Of a stretch of 32,631 bases of DNA, positions 8,043 through 16,068 are shown one piece after another. Where the stretch lies: the NCBI GenBank assembly GCA_029265255.1, contig JAJUJQ010000015.1, positions 1 to 32,631 of the forward strand, read 5' to 3'. Every line of letters begins with the position of its first letter. Positions within the stretch are counted from its first letter, which is position 1. This DNA comes from Spirochaetota bacterium (GTDB lineage Bacteria > Spirochaetota > Spirochaetia > Treponematales > Rectinemataceae). The position numbers were made by a program, and so were the translations under genes. Below the pieces are notes generated by a model. The model did not search any database, was not told the origin of the DNA, and saw nothing but the letters and a program-made list of their open reading frames with translations.

Positions 8043-9461
8043 TTATTTCACTATAAAACCTAGAATTGCAAAGAGCACCGCGGACAGTCCTGCTGCGGTA
8101 AACGCATAGGGAATCTGGGTAGTGACATGGTCCATGTGATCACAGCTAGCTCCAAAGGAAGAAAGACAGGTTGTATCTGACACCGGCGAGCAGTGATCGC
8201 CAAAGCAGCCACCGGAGACCACCGCGCCTACTGTCACCAGCACGAGGGTGGAAATGGTATCGCCGGAAAGCTGCATGGCGAGTGGCAGCACAAACGGGGT
8301 AAGGATGGCATAGGTACCCCATGAGGTTCCCGTAAAGAACGAAATGAGAGCGCCTGCCAGGAATGTCGCCAGCGGCAGCATGCTGGGTGTCATCCAGTTC
8401 TTGGACATCTCGAAAATGAACTTCTGGGCACCCAGTGTCTTGGAAATGTCGTTGATGGCATAGGCAAGACCGAGGATGAGTATGGCAGGAATGACAGCCT
8501 TGATTCCCTTGATCGCGGTATCGGTGATATCCTTGATGCTCTTGAAATAGCCGCCAATGCTGAGCGCTACTGCCTGGTAGAGCACCGCCGCGATGAAGGC
8601 TTCCAGGGTTTTGGTGCTGTGTAGGATGAGATAGGTCCCCAACGCGATACCGATGACGATAAGCACCGGAACTATCAGGTAAATGAAAAGATTGGGGGTC
8701 TTGCCCTCAGCGGGCTCGATTTCTTCCAATTCAACACCGGAAAGCGGAGTCGCTCCGTCGCGGATAACTTTGCCTTCCTTCAGCGCCCGCTCTTCAGCTC
8801 GTTTCATGGGGCCGAAATTGGGGATGATCTGGTAGGCGATGAGACCAGCGATTGCGACAGCCAGAATTCCATAGAAGTTGAAAGGTATAGACCGAATAAA
8901 GGTGGTCATGCCGATCTCGGCATTCTGGATGGGGCCATAGCCTTTCAGCAAGCCCGCGATATACACCGCCCAGGCGGAGAGCGGAATGATAGTGCACACC
9001 GGCGCGCTGCCTGAGTCGAGCTCATAGGCGAGCATTTCCCGGGATACTTTATGCTTGTCGGTAAGGGGGCGTGCAATCGGGCCGCTGAACAGTGGCGAAA
9101 AATAGTCGCTGAAGAAGATGAACACGCCGAGCAGCCAGCCGAAACCCGACGCGGCCCTTCTGCTCTTGATTTTTTTCGACGCGACCTCGGCAAATGCGGA
9201 GATTACTCCCGCCCTCATGTAGAAGGCAATCATGATGCCAATGAACACTTCGATCATGACGACCCAGATAAAGTCCTCATTGCCAAGCGCGTGCTGCAGG
9301 AGCTTTGACATGCCGGTGGCAGGATCGAATCCTGCGATAATCACGCCGGCAAGACAGCCGATAAACAGCGAAATGATTGCATCCTTGGTGGTAAATGCCA
9401 GAATAAGGGTCAATACCACCGGCAGCAGGGAAATAATTCCCTTTGCGACGACTCCTTGCAT
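8043..9461 (-). CDS. NhaC-family Na+/H+ antiporter or amino-acid exchanger
   Basis: This membrane protein of 472 residues has about 11-12 hydrophobic segments. It has the features of the NhaC family (PF03553): FIGCLAGVIIAGFD near the start, FSDYFSPLFSGPIARPLTD, SGSAPVCTIIPLSAWAVY, FFTGTSWGTYAILTPF and SGGCFGDHCSPVSDTT. Family members exchange Na+ for H+ and some also exchange organic acids. Because it heads a cluster of amino-acid enzymes, I infer that it imports or exchanges their substrate, but sodium/pH control is the safer reading. AGAAGGAGG stands 8 bases before ATG at 9461. It is the first gene behind the operator-controlled promoter. Confidence 0.88.
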   Translation of the reverse strand: MQGVVAKGIISLLPVVLTLILAFTTKDAIISLFIGCLAGVIIAGFDPATGMSKLLQHALGNEDFIWVVMIEVFIGIMIAFYMRAGVISAFAEVASKKIKSRRAASGFGWLLGVFIFFSDYFSPLFSGPIARPLTDKHKVSREMLAYELDSGSAPVCTIIPLSAWAVYIAGLLKGYGPIQNAEIGMTTFIRSIPFNFYGILAVAIAGLIAYQIIPNFGPMKRAEERALKEGKVIRDGATPLSGVELEEIEPAEGKTPNLFIYLIVPVLIVIGIALGTYLILHSTKTLEAFIAAVLYQAVALSIGGYFKSIKDITDTAIKGIKAVIPAILILGLAYAINDISKTLGAQKFIFEMSKNWMTPSMLPLATFLAGALISFFTGTSWGTYAILTPFVLPLAMQLSGDTISTLVLVTVGAVVSGGCFGDHCSPVSDTTCLSSFGASCDHMDHVTTQIPYAFTAAGLSAVLFAILGFIVK

Positions 9462-9486
9462 GATACAGGCCTCCTTCTATGCATCT

Positions 9487-9520
9487 ATGTGCACAATGAT
9501 GTATACATCTAAGTGCACAT
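9487..9520. promoter_or_regulatory. 34-bp imperfect palindrome, likely GntR operator
   Basis: The two 17-base arms match at 14 positions. At the centre is a perfect 12-base palindrome, GATGTATACATC (9498-9509). A GTGCAC element lies 12 bases to either side (centres 9491.5 and 9515.5). It starts 6 bases after the -10 box of the antiporter promoter and ends before the ribosome site. GntR/FCD regulators bind such dyads, and one is encoded just upstream, so it is the likely repressor (inference). Confidence 0.7.
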
Positions 9521-9526
9521 GGCCGA

Positions 9527-9554
9527 ATTATAACGCATAATGTACAGCTGTCAA
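9527..9554 (-). promoter_or_regulatory. consensus sigma-70 promoter of the amino-acid operon
   Basis: On the minus strand TTGACA (9549-9554) and TATAAT (9527-9532) are both perfect and lie 16 bases apart. Transcription would begin inside the palindrome at 9487-9520. Such a strong promoter is normally held down by a repressor. Confidence 0.75.
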
Positions 9555-9611
9555 GCAAAATTTCAAGAAAAAACGAGGTCGGAACGCGCTGCGGGGATTC
9601 GGATTTCGTGC

Positions 9612-10259
9612 CTAGAACCCGTAAATGAGCATCTCGAAGGTTGTACGGATATGCTCTTCCATGAGGGCGCCCGCGGCCGCGGCGTCGCGGGATCGGATCG
9701 CCTCAAAGATCGCGCGGTGCTGCGACGGTGTTTTCTGGGGCGGCATATCTTCATGCTGAGTAAGATGATAGAAACTATCAAAATAAAAAATATAGAGATT
9801 GGATCTCCAGAATATGGTGCGGCACCATTGCTCGATGTACATATTGTGGGAAGCTTTGGCGATGCCGAGATGGAATGCCCGGTTGATCTGTGCCGTAAGG
9901 TCTTTGTCCCTCAGAGTCAAGGCGTCGGTTTCCGGCTGTATGATCCGATCGAGCTCTCGGATTTCATCCTCGGTGGCATTGCTGGCAGCGAGAGCCGCAG
10001 CCTTGCCTTCGGCTACCATGCGAGCCTGGAATACCTGCTCGGAATCCTGTGGTGTCGGCTGGGGAATATAGCATCCTTTTTTGGGCATTCTCGAGAGAAA
10101 GCCTTCGGTGACTAGCCTGCTGATTGCCCTGCTTACCGGAGTACGGCTCATGCCGAGGCTCTGCGCGAGATCGACTTCGAGCAGAAAATCGCCTGGTCTG
10201 TAATGACCGGCAAGAATGAGATGCACAATCTTCTGGTATGCAAGTTCCTCAGCTGTCAT
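9612..10259 (-). CDS. GntR-family transcriptional regulator (FCD type)
   Basis: The protein has 215 residues, the normal length for FadR/FCD-type GntR regulators. The winged helix domain is at about 1-70 (AYQKIVHLILAGHYRPGDFL, then LAQSLGMSRTPVSRAISRL and the wing GFLSRMPKKGCYI). An all-helical ligand domain at about 80-210 has the family's metal-site pattern (INRAFHLGIAKASHN and a late His in SQHRAIFEAI). Such proteins usually sense the amino or organic acid handled by nearby genes. The gene is in tandem with the antiporter operon, which has its own promoter and dyad 90-160 bases further on. The ATG at 10259 has only a weak GGA site. Confidence 0.9.
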   Translation of the reverse strand: MTAEELAYQKIVHLILAGHYRPGDFLLEVDLAQSLGMSRTPVSRAISRLVTEGFLSRMPKKGCYIPQPTPQDSEQVFQARMVAEGKAAALAASNATEDEIRELDRIIQPETDALTLRDKDLTAQINRAFHLGIAKASHNMYIEQWCRTIFWRSNLYIFYFDSFYHLTQHEDMPPQKTPSQHRAIFEAIRSRDAAAAGALMEEHIRTTFEMLIYGF

Positions 10260-10318
10260 AGATTATTCCATGTATTGAGTGATTTTTTCGATCGGATCGT
10301 GGACAATCCTTCCAAGGC

Positions 10319-10347
10319 ATTCAAGCACTGGTTGCCGAGGTTGTCAA
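10319..10347 (-). promoter_or_regulatory. possible promoter of the GntR gene
   Basis: On the minus strand TTGACA (10342-10347) is followed after 17 bases by TTGAAT (10319-10324), a weak -10 box. It lies in the 127-base gap after the VWA gene. Confidence 0.3.
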
Positions 10348-10386
10348 GGTCGAATAGAGATGCCGGGCTGGACTATTTGCTTTTTT

Positions 10387-12078
10387 TTATCTGCTCAGCA
10401 TTTCCGCCAGCTCTGCCAGCCGCACGAATTCGGCGCGATAGCCGTCGTAGTCCTTGCCTTTCGCGTCACGCGCGCGAGCGATTGTCGACTGCCATGACGC
10501 GCTGCCCCGCCAGCGACTTTCGCGCAACAGCATACCGAATTCGATCACCGCGGTGGCAAAGCGGAAATCGTCACCCTGGGCGGAAAGAGGAAGGAGGATG
10601 TCCTGCCCTTTCAGCCGGCTTGTCATGAGACGGCTTGTCTCGGCGCCATCGCCAGGGATCTTGTACCGCAATCGGAACACCAGCATGTCGTCGGAGGGGA
10701 CAAGCACCTGTTTCTGGAATTCCAGTGGTTCCGAGGCGGGCTTAGGCTGGGAGACACTTTGGGATGCGCTTTCAACACCAGCAGGTACGATTTCATAGAA
10801 AGCGGTGACAGTCTGTCCCGCCCCCATCTCCCCTGCGTCCTTTGTGTCATCGTTGAAGTCTTCGCGAGCGAGCAGACGGTTTTCATACCCTATGAGCCGG
10901 TACTGGCTGACTTTAGCCGGATTGAATTCGATCTGGATTTTGACGTCCTTCGCGACGGTATAGAGCGAACCCCAGATTTCCTTCATGAACACTTTCTTGC
11001 CTTCCAGCAGGGTGTCGATATACGCGAAGGTGCCATTCCCTTTATCGGCAATGATCTCCATGCGCGCGTCCTTATAATTGCCCATGCCGAAGCCTGCCAC
11101 GGTGAGAAAGATCTGTTCCTTTCGCTTTTCTTCGACAAGGCGTTCAAGTTCCGAGGTCGAGCTCACACCAACGTTGAAATCGCCATCGGTGCAGAGAATG
11201 ATGCGATTGTTGCCTCCATTGATAAAGTTTTTCTTCGCAACTTCGTAGGCGAGGAGGAGGCCTGCGCCACCGGCGGTCGAACCGCCAGCCTCGAGTTTCT
11301 CGATCGCCTCGAGGATGCGCTCCTTCTTCGAACCTGGAGTTGAATCGAGTACAAGCCCCGCGCTGCCGGCATAGGCAACAATCGATACGCGATCCTGGGG
11401 ACGGAGCTGCTGTACTAGCAGGCTGAGGCTGTCCTTCACCAGCGGCAGTTTTTCTGTAGTATCCATGGAACCGGATGTGTCGATAAGAAAAACCAGATTG
11501 GAGGCGGGAATATCCTCGGTTTTAATGGCGCGTGCCTTAATGGCAACGCGAAGGATATGGTGGCTGGGAGCCCACGGGGCTTCTGACATGGCGAACGTCA
11601 CCCCGACAGGGTGTTCGCCCTGTGGTTCCGGATAGTCGTATGTAAAATAATTGACCAGCTCTTCAATACGGACGGCATCCTTGGGAGGGAGTTGTCTCAT
11701 CTGCGTCAAATAACGGCGCACATTCGCGTAGCTGGCAGTATCGACATCGATGGAAAAAGTCGAAACCGGATTATCCAGAGCTGACAGAAAGGGATTATCC
11801 GTGATGCGCTGGTATTCTTCGGTGCTGAATTCACCGGCACTCGGGCTTTGAGCGGCTGACTCATATCCCGTGCTTCCCGGCACAGAAGTCGGCATGCCGG
11901 ATGGAGCTATCGCCTCGAGAATTATCCCCTTCTCGGCCGCGGGAGCCGGCAGGGCAGCTCCTGTGGGTGTAGACGACGCCGGAGCCGAAGCACATGCCAC
12001 CGCAAGCGCCACCACGGTCAGCACCGCGCCAGCTGACAAAAGCAACCTGAATCCGAACATCCCCGATTCTTTTTTCAT
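10387..12078 (-). CDS. VWA-domain lipoprotein (YfbK-like)
   Basis: This protein of 563 residues begins with a signal sequence ending in ALAVAC (Cys29). The signal is a relaxed lipobox of the kind accepted in spirochaetes, so lipid anchoring is likely. A Pro/Ala/Ser-rich linker runs to about 85. The VWA-associated N-terminal domain (about 85-190; FSIDVDTASYANVRRYL, RIEELVNYF), the VWA domain (about 193-370) with a complete metal-ion site (DTSGSMD at 200-206, then TDGDFNVG) and a C-terminal DUF3520-like domain (about 385-560) follow in YfbK order. The role in this family is unclear; protein binding at the envelope is likely. GGGGAGG stands 8 bases before ATG. It diverges from the MFS gene. Confidence 0.88.
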   Translation of the reverse strand: MKKESGMFGFRLLLSAGAVLTVVALAVACASAPASSTPTGAALPAPAAEKGIILEAIAPSGMPTSVPGSTGYESAAQSPSAGEFSTEEYQRITDNPFLSALDNPVSTFSIDVDTASYANVRRYLTQMRQLPPKDAVRIEELVNYFTYDYPEPQGEHPVGVTFAMSEAPWAPSHHILRVAIKARAIKTEDIPASNLVFLIDTSGSMDTTEKLPLVKDSLSLLVQQLRPQDRVSIVAYAGSAGLVLDSTPGSKKERILEAIEKLEAGGSTAGGAGLLLAYEVAKKNFINGGNNRIILCTDGDFNVGVSSTSELERLVEEKRKEQIFLTVAGFGMGNYKDARMEIIADKGNGTFAYIDTLLEGKKVFMKEIWGSLYTVAKDVKIQIEFNPAKVSQYRLIGYENRLLAREDFNDDTKDAGEMGAGQTVTAFYEIVPAGVESASQSVSQPKPASEPLEFQKQVLVPSDDMLVFRLRYKIPGDGAETSRLMTSRLKGQDILLPLSAQGDDFRFATAVIEFGMLLRESRWRGSASWQSTIARARDAKGKDYDGYRAEFVRLAELAEMLSR

Positions 12079-12189
12079 AGCCGGACCTCCCCGCTCAGAC
12101 GTTCTCTGCTATAGAAAGAACAAACAGCGCTCAATAAATGTATCACACGACATGAATATCCGCTCTTCCTCATGTCTGTCCGTTATACG

Positions 12190-12218
12190 TTGACGCCATG
12201 CGGCAATCTCCCTATCCT
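12190..12218 (+). promoter_or_regulatory. promoter of the MFS gene, apparently leaderless
   Basis: TTGACG (12190-12195) and TATCCT (12213-12218) are 17 bases apart. Only 7 bases separate the -10 box from ATG at 12226, so the transcript should begin at or next to the start codon. There is no ribosome site. Confidence 0.55.
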
Positions 12219-12225
12219 TTCATTG

Positions 12226-13410
12226 ATGGAAGCAGTGCGGACACAAGGCTCTCTAACCTTTCGCTTTGCTTTCGGATACGTGTCTCTGTTCTCCATCTAT
12301 GCTGTCTCTTCGCCTTATCTTCAGATCATGGTCCGGCGGCTTGGCTATAATCCTTCAGCCGTTGGCCTGTTTCTGGGCATGTTCGAGCTTATCGGCATAG
12401 GCGGGCCAATCGTCCTTGCCCGGATCGCGGACCACCAAGGCAGGTTCAGGCCTTTTCTTGTCATTTCGGGGATGATGGTTCTGGTCGGGCTGTGGATACT
12501 AGTGTCTTTCCGTATACCATGGCTCACGATACTGAGCCTCGGTCTTTTGTCGCTCGGACTTAAAACACCGATTCCTGTGCTGGATGCCTCGTTGTTCAGC
12601 GCAGCTGACGAAGCGGCAGCGCATGGCCGCCCAAAGCCGAGCTACGGTGTGCTGCGCGGCCTTGGGTCGGTTGGCTTTGTCGCGGTTACCCTGCTGCTTC
12701 AAAGCGTGCCTGGTTTCGAGACGGGCGCTCCGGCGCTCATGGCGCTGGTGATGGGTCTTCTGACCCTGCTCTTTGTGGCCGCTTCCTTCGCACTACCGGA
12801 GACTGGACATCGCGCAGCAGTGGCTTTGCCTCATTTCTTCAGCCTCAGATGGATCGACGCGCCATTCCTGATCGGCATGGCGGTCATCGCGCTGGGAAGA
12901 TTCGCCATGACCTCAGTAGGTTCATTTTTCTCGCTGTATCTTGTCGAAGAGCTTAAGTGGCACGCGATTGGCGCTATGTGGGCGCTCTCGGCAGGCGTTG
13001 AAATTCCCTTCATCGTCTTTTCCTGGAAATTTATTCAGAAACACAGCCCGATGCGCGCCATCGCGATCGCCTCATGCGCCATCGTGGTAAGGCTGCTGAT
13101 CTACGCGCTGTTACCAAGCCCCGGAGGGGCGATCGCGGGCCAGCTATTGCATTCGCTGTGTTACGGGCTGTTCCAGCCCGCTGCCATCGCCTTTGTCTCC
13201 TTGAAGACACCTCCCGCCGAGCGAACGACAGGGATGGCGATCTTCATGGGGTTGGGGGTCGGGCTCCCTTCGTTCCTGGGGAGCGCGCTGGGCGGTGCGC
13301 TCGTCGAGGTAATCGGCTATCGCGGCCTCTTTGCCGTCTTCGCGCTGTTCGCGATCGCGAGCCTGGCGGTATTCTGGAAATACCGAACAATGATGGAAAA
13401 AGTACGGTAA
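12226..13410 (+). CDS. MFS transporter (LacY/nucleoside symporter-like)
   Basis: This protein of 394 residues has about 12 hydrophobic segments. The order resembles the MFS_1-like group with LacY and HcaT: an opening FRFAFGYVSLFSIYAV, the first-half loop LARIADHQGRFRPFL in the place of the MFS motif A, SYGVLRGLGSVGFVAVTLLL and a C-terminal half starting near LPHFFSLRWIDAPFLIG. The substrate may be a sugar or a nucleoside. ATG at 12226 is preferred over one at 12172 because a good promoter lies between them and no ribosome site favours the longer form. The oxidoreductase gene follows after 124 bases and may act on the imported compound. Confidence 0.85.
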   Translation: MEAVRTQGSLTFRFAFGYVSLFSIYAVSSPYLQIMVRRLGYNPSAVGLFLGMFELIGIGGPIVLARIADHQGRFRPFLVISGMMVLVGLWILVSFRIPWLTILSLGLLSLGLKTPIPVLDASLFSAADEAAAHGRPKPSYGVLRGLGSVGFVAVTLLLQSVPGFETGAPALMALVMGLLTLLFVAASFALPETGHRAAVALPHFFSLRWIDAPFLIGMAVIALGRFAMTSVGSFFSLYLVEELKWHAIGAMWALSAGVEIPFIVFSWKFIQKHSPMRAIAIASCAIVVRLLIYALLPSPGGAIAGQLLHSLCYGLFQPAAIAFVSLKTPPAERTTGMAIFMGLGVGLPSFLGSALGGALVEVIGYRGLFAVFALFAIASLAVFWKYRTMMEKVR

Positions 13411-13476
13411 ATGCCTTGATTTCAGCCCTCATCCTCATGTTGTCCGCGGATGTTCCCGCGCGCCGAATTCACCCCG

Positions 13477-13506
13477 CTGACATCTCCCGGTTCACTGCAG
13501 TATCAT
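13477..13506 (+). promoter_or_regulatory. possible promoter of the Gfo/Idh/MocA gene
   Basis: CTGACA (13477-13482) and TATCAT (13501-13506) are 18 bases apart in the 124-base gap after the MFS gene. A second pair (TTCACT and TATAGA) overlaps it, so the exact site is unsure. Confidence 0.3.
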
Positions 13507-13534
13507 AAATTCGCTATAGAGTATGGAGGCAATC

Positions 13535-14560
13535 ATGAATAAAATCCGTTGGGGCATTCTGTCTGTTTCAAACCATTACCGAATGAGAGTACACCCACAG
13601 CTTGTGGGACCTGAAGGCGAGGCCGCGCTGACAGAGGTCGTCGCCCTCGCTTCACGTGACCGAGAAAAAGCCGAAGCCGCCGCGCGCGAGCTCGGCATCC
13701 CCAATGCCTGCGGTTCGTATGAGGAACTCCTCGCGCGATCCGACATTGACGCGGTGTACATCCCCCTTCCCAATCATCTGCATGCAGCATGGGTCAAAAA
13801 GGCGGCCGATGCCGGCAAGCATGTCCTCTGCGAAAAACCTTTTGCGCTCGACGCTGGCGAAGCCGCGGACGCAATCGCTCACGCTCATGCGCGAGGCGTG
13901 AAGGTCATGGAAGCCTTCATGTACAGATTCCACCCACAATGGATCCACGCGCGCGAGGTTGTTCGCTCTGGTGAGATAGGGCGGGTCATGTGTATCCATA
14001 TCCAATTTTCGTTCAACAATCGAGATCCTCGCAATATTCGCAACATGCTCGACGCGGGTGGTGGCGCGATTATGGATATCGGCTGCTATGCCTGCTCATC
14101 GAGTCGGTTCATCATAGGGAAAGAGCCACTGAGAGCGCTTTCACTGGTCAATCGCGACCCCGAATTTCGTACCGACGCACTGTCAGCAGGAATACTGGAT
14201 TTTGGCGAAGCGCACGCCCTCTTTTCTGTCTCGACACAAGCATTCCCCTCGCAGAGAGTCGAGATTGTGGGGACATCAGGCTCGATATCGATTCAAATTC
14301 CCTTCAATATGTATGCCGATGTACCAGCGGAGATGCGGATCGTGACCGGTGTCGGACCGCGGACGGTGAGGCTCGGCCCCGCGCCACAATACCGGCTCAT
14401 GTTCGATGCCTTTTCGCGCGCGATTCTTGAACACACGCTTGTTCCGACACCGCCGGAAGACGCGGTAGCGAACATGCGGGTTATCGATGCCCTGTTCAGG
14501 TCGGAGAAATCGGGCGGCTGGGAGCCTATTGATGTACCGCGCAGTGTCAGACAGGGGTAG
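13535..14560 (+). CDS. Gfo/Idh/MocA-family oxidoreductase
   Basis: The enzyme has 341 residues, typical for the family of NAD(P)-dependent sugar and polyol dehydrogenases. The N-terminal nucleotide domain (about 1-125) includes the central motif DIDAVYIPLPNHLHAAWVKK and the family signature GKHVLCEKPFAL, whose Lys is catalytic. The C-terminal domain has MDIGCYACSSSRFIIG, where an Asp/Cys/Tyr cluster sits at the expected active-site position of the GGG.. D.G helix. ATG at 13535 follows GGAGG by 5 bases. An ATG at 13523 overlaps that ribosome site and is rejected. The neighbouring MFS transporter suggests a sugar-like substrate. The gene ends facing ribA, with 42 bases between them and no clear terminator. 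Confidence 0.88.
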   Translation: MNKIRWGILSVSNHYRMRVHPQLVGPEGEAALTEVVALASRDREKAEAAARELGIPNACGSYEELLARSDIDAVYIPLPNHLHAAWVKKAADAGKHVLCEKPFALDAGEAADAIAHAHARGVKVMEAFMYRFHPQWIHAREVVRSGEIGRVMCIHIQFSFNNRDPRNIRNMLDAGGGAIMDIGCYACSSSRFIIGKEPLRALSLVNRDPEFRTDALSAGILDFGEAHALFSVSTQAFPSQRVEIVGTSGSISIQIPFNMYADVPAEMRIVTGVGPRTVRLGPAPQYRLMFDAFSRAILEHTLVPTPPEDAVANMRVIDALFRSEKSGGWEPIDVPRSVRQG

Positions 14561-14602
14561 CCAGCCCCCGCGTCACCAGATCTCGCCGTTCGCGTTCCAG
14601 GC

Positions 14603-15304
14603 TCAGTCTCTCCCGTGATCAAGCGTGAGGAAGTGCCCGAACCGTTCTTTCTTGGTGCGCAAATACTCACGATTATGCAAGTGAGGTGGCAGCTCATGAG
14701 GCACGCGTTCGGTCACCCGGATACCATACCGTTCGAGCTCAGCCACTTTTTCGGGATTGTTGGTCATGAGGCGGACGCTGGTGACTCCCACCTTGGCCAG
14801 CATGGCGGCAGGGATGGCATAATCACGCGCATCCGGAGAAAAACCGAGCGCGACATTCGCGTCCCAGGTATCGTAGCCGGCATCCTGCAGTGCATAGGCG
14901 CGCAGCTTGTTGACAAGGCCGATGCCGCGGCCTTCCGCCTGATGATAGAGGACAATACCCCTCCCCTCCTCTTGGATCCGTTCCAGCGCATGGTGCAATT
15001 GCGGACCGCAATCGCAGCGCAGGCTTCCTAGGGCGTCGCCGGTCAGACATGCGGAATGAACCCTGAGCAGGATGTTCTCTCCATTTCCAATGTCGCCTTT
15101 GACGATCATGATATGATCCTTGCCGTCTTTATTGTTGACGAACCCGATAATGCTGAAGTGCCCGTAGGCAGTCGGAAAATCCGCGACGGCCGCGACCATC
15201 ACACATACCGATTCCTCACAAGCGGCGCAATTGTCATGCCCGGGGCAATGGCGCAGAAACTCAATGTCCTGATGGATGATTTCTTCTATGCGCGGCATAT
15301 CCAT
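14603..15304 (-). CDS. ribA: GTP cyclohydrolase II with Cys-rich N-terminal extension
   Basis: The enzyme of 233 residues opens riboflavin synthesis by converting GTP to 2,5-diamino-6-ribosylamino-pyrimidinone phosphate, formate and pyrophosphate. The zinc site is clear (VHSACLTGDALGSLRCDCG, C-x10-C-x-C), as are the catalytic YHQAEGRGIGL stretch and MTNNPEKVAEL near the end. About 35 residues precede the usual start. They hold four Cys at 20, 26, 29 and 34 (HCPGHDNCAACEESVC), which is not part of the standard 196-residue enzyme. ATG at 15304 follows AAAGGA. No DHBP synthase (ribB) domain is fused. It lies 68 bases after the Nudix gene on the same strand. Confidence 0.92.
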   Translation of the reverse strand: MDMPRIEEIIHQDIEFLRHCPGHDNCAACEESVCVMVAAVADFPTAYGHFSIIGFVNNKDGKDHIMIVKGDIGNGENILLRVHSACLTGDALGSLRCDCGPQLHHALERIQEEGRGIVLYHQAEGRGIGLVNKLRAYALQDAGYDTWDANVALGFSPDARDYAIPAAMLAKVGVTSVRLMTNNPEKVAELERYGIRVTERVPHELPPHLHNREYLRTKKERFGHFLTLDHGRD

Positions 15305-15354
15305 ATGTGTTCCTTTCTCCGCTGGAGAGCGCGCGCCGGCAGGCACGTTTGCGG

Positions 15355-15382
15355 ATCATTATTCATAAATCATTATTCATAA
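15355..15382. repeat. 14-bp perfect tandem duplication
   Basis: ATCATTATTCATAA occurs twice in a row (15355-15368 and 15369-15382). The second copy contains the Nudix stop codon, so the first copy looks like a recent slippage duplication just after the gene. Confidence 0.8.
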
Positions 15383-16041
15383 ATATCATATTCCGGCATG
15401 CGCGGTGGAATGCCGATACTCTCATGCAAGAGGAAATAGCGCAGCGCCCTCACGGCCGACTCAAAGGCGATTTCATTCCAAGGAATGGCGTCGGTTCGGA
15501 CAAATTCCACGCACGAGAGCTCTTCGGGGTCCAGCGCAAGGTCCTCGCGGCTCATGATATTCCCGCGGGAGAAAAAGTACAGGTCGCAGGTAGCATACGG
15601 AATTCCCTGATACTGATACACATTCGGAAAGCTCGCAAGAAAATTGATGTGTGTGGGCGACCAGCCGATTTCCTCAAAGCATTCGCGAAGGGCCGCGTCT
15701 TCCGCCCGCTCACCTGGCTCCACAAACCCGCCCGGCAGCGCGTATTTGCTCTTCATTGGCTCCTTGTTGCGCCTCACAAGCAGAATAGTGCCTCTTGTCT
15801 CGATGATGATGCCAGCGGCAGTCGCCACATTATGAAAGTACTCGAAACCACAGGTCGGACATTTCCACATGCGGCTTCGGACGCTGTAGAGCCGGGGACT
15901 TCCGCACGAAGGGCAGAAATGGAAGGCTGTGGCAGCTGCTCCGATGCCACCGAGGCGTTCGAGGGTGTGAATGGTCTTTTCCTCGATCGCCCGGATGTCT
16001 TCTTCCGAGCAGGAGGCTGGGGGAGCCTTTGTCTTTTCCAT
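15373..16041 (-). CDS. Nudix hydrolase with N-terminal zinc ribbon
   Basis: The protein has 222 residues. A zinc ribbon at about 40-68 has CPSC (Cys43, Cys46) and CPTC (Cys61, Cys64). The Nudix box (GGFVEPGERAEDAALREC followed by FEEIGW) fits GX5EX7REUXEEXGU completely. The ribbon followed by Nudix resembles NudC-type NADH/RNA-cap pyrophosphatases and zinc-ribbon ADP-ribose enzymes, but the diagnostic SQPWPFPxS motif of NudC is absent, so the substrate is open. It is the first gene of a pair with ribA. A perfect TATAAT (16059-16064, minus) lies in the 27-base gap to the divergent uvrC. AAGG stands before ATG. Confidence 0.88.
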   Translation of the reverse strand: MEKTKAPPASCSEEDIRAIEEKTIHTLERLGGIGAAATAFHFCPSCGSPRLYSVRSRMWKCPTCGFEYFHNVATAAGIIIETRGTILLVRRNKEPMKSKYALPGGFVEPGERAEDAALRECFEEIGWSPTHINFLASFPNVYQYQGIPYATCDLYFFSRGNIMSREDLALDPEELSCVEFVRTDAIPWNEIAFESAVRALRYFLLHESIGIPPRMPEYDIYE

Positions 16042-16064
16042 CAGGAAACCTTATTTTTATTATA
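16035..16064. promoter_or_regulatory. shared, overlapping -10 boxes of Nudix gene and uvrC
   Basis: The seven bases TATTATA (16058-16064) read TATTAT on the plus strand for uvrC and TATAAT on the minus strand for the Nudix gene. For uvrC a -35-like TTTCCA lies at 16035-16040, with a 17-base spacer. The -10 box is 5 bases from the uvrC ATG. Both polymerases cannot occupy the site together. Confidence 0.5.
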
Positions 16065-16068
16065 CACT

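Noticed and set aside
15307..16068. Open frame extending uvrC upstream by 254 codons
   Set aside because: It lies opposite the Nudix gene and has no similarity to UvrC. The family N terminus begins at 16069, just after a promoter.
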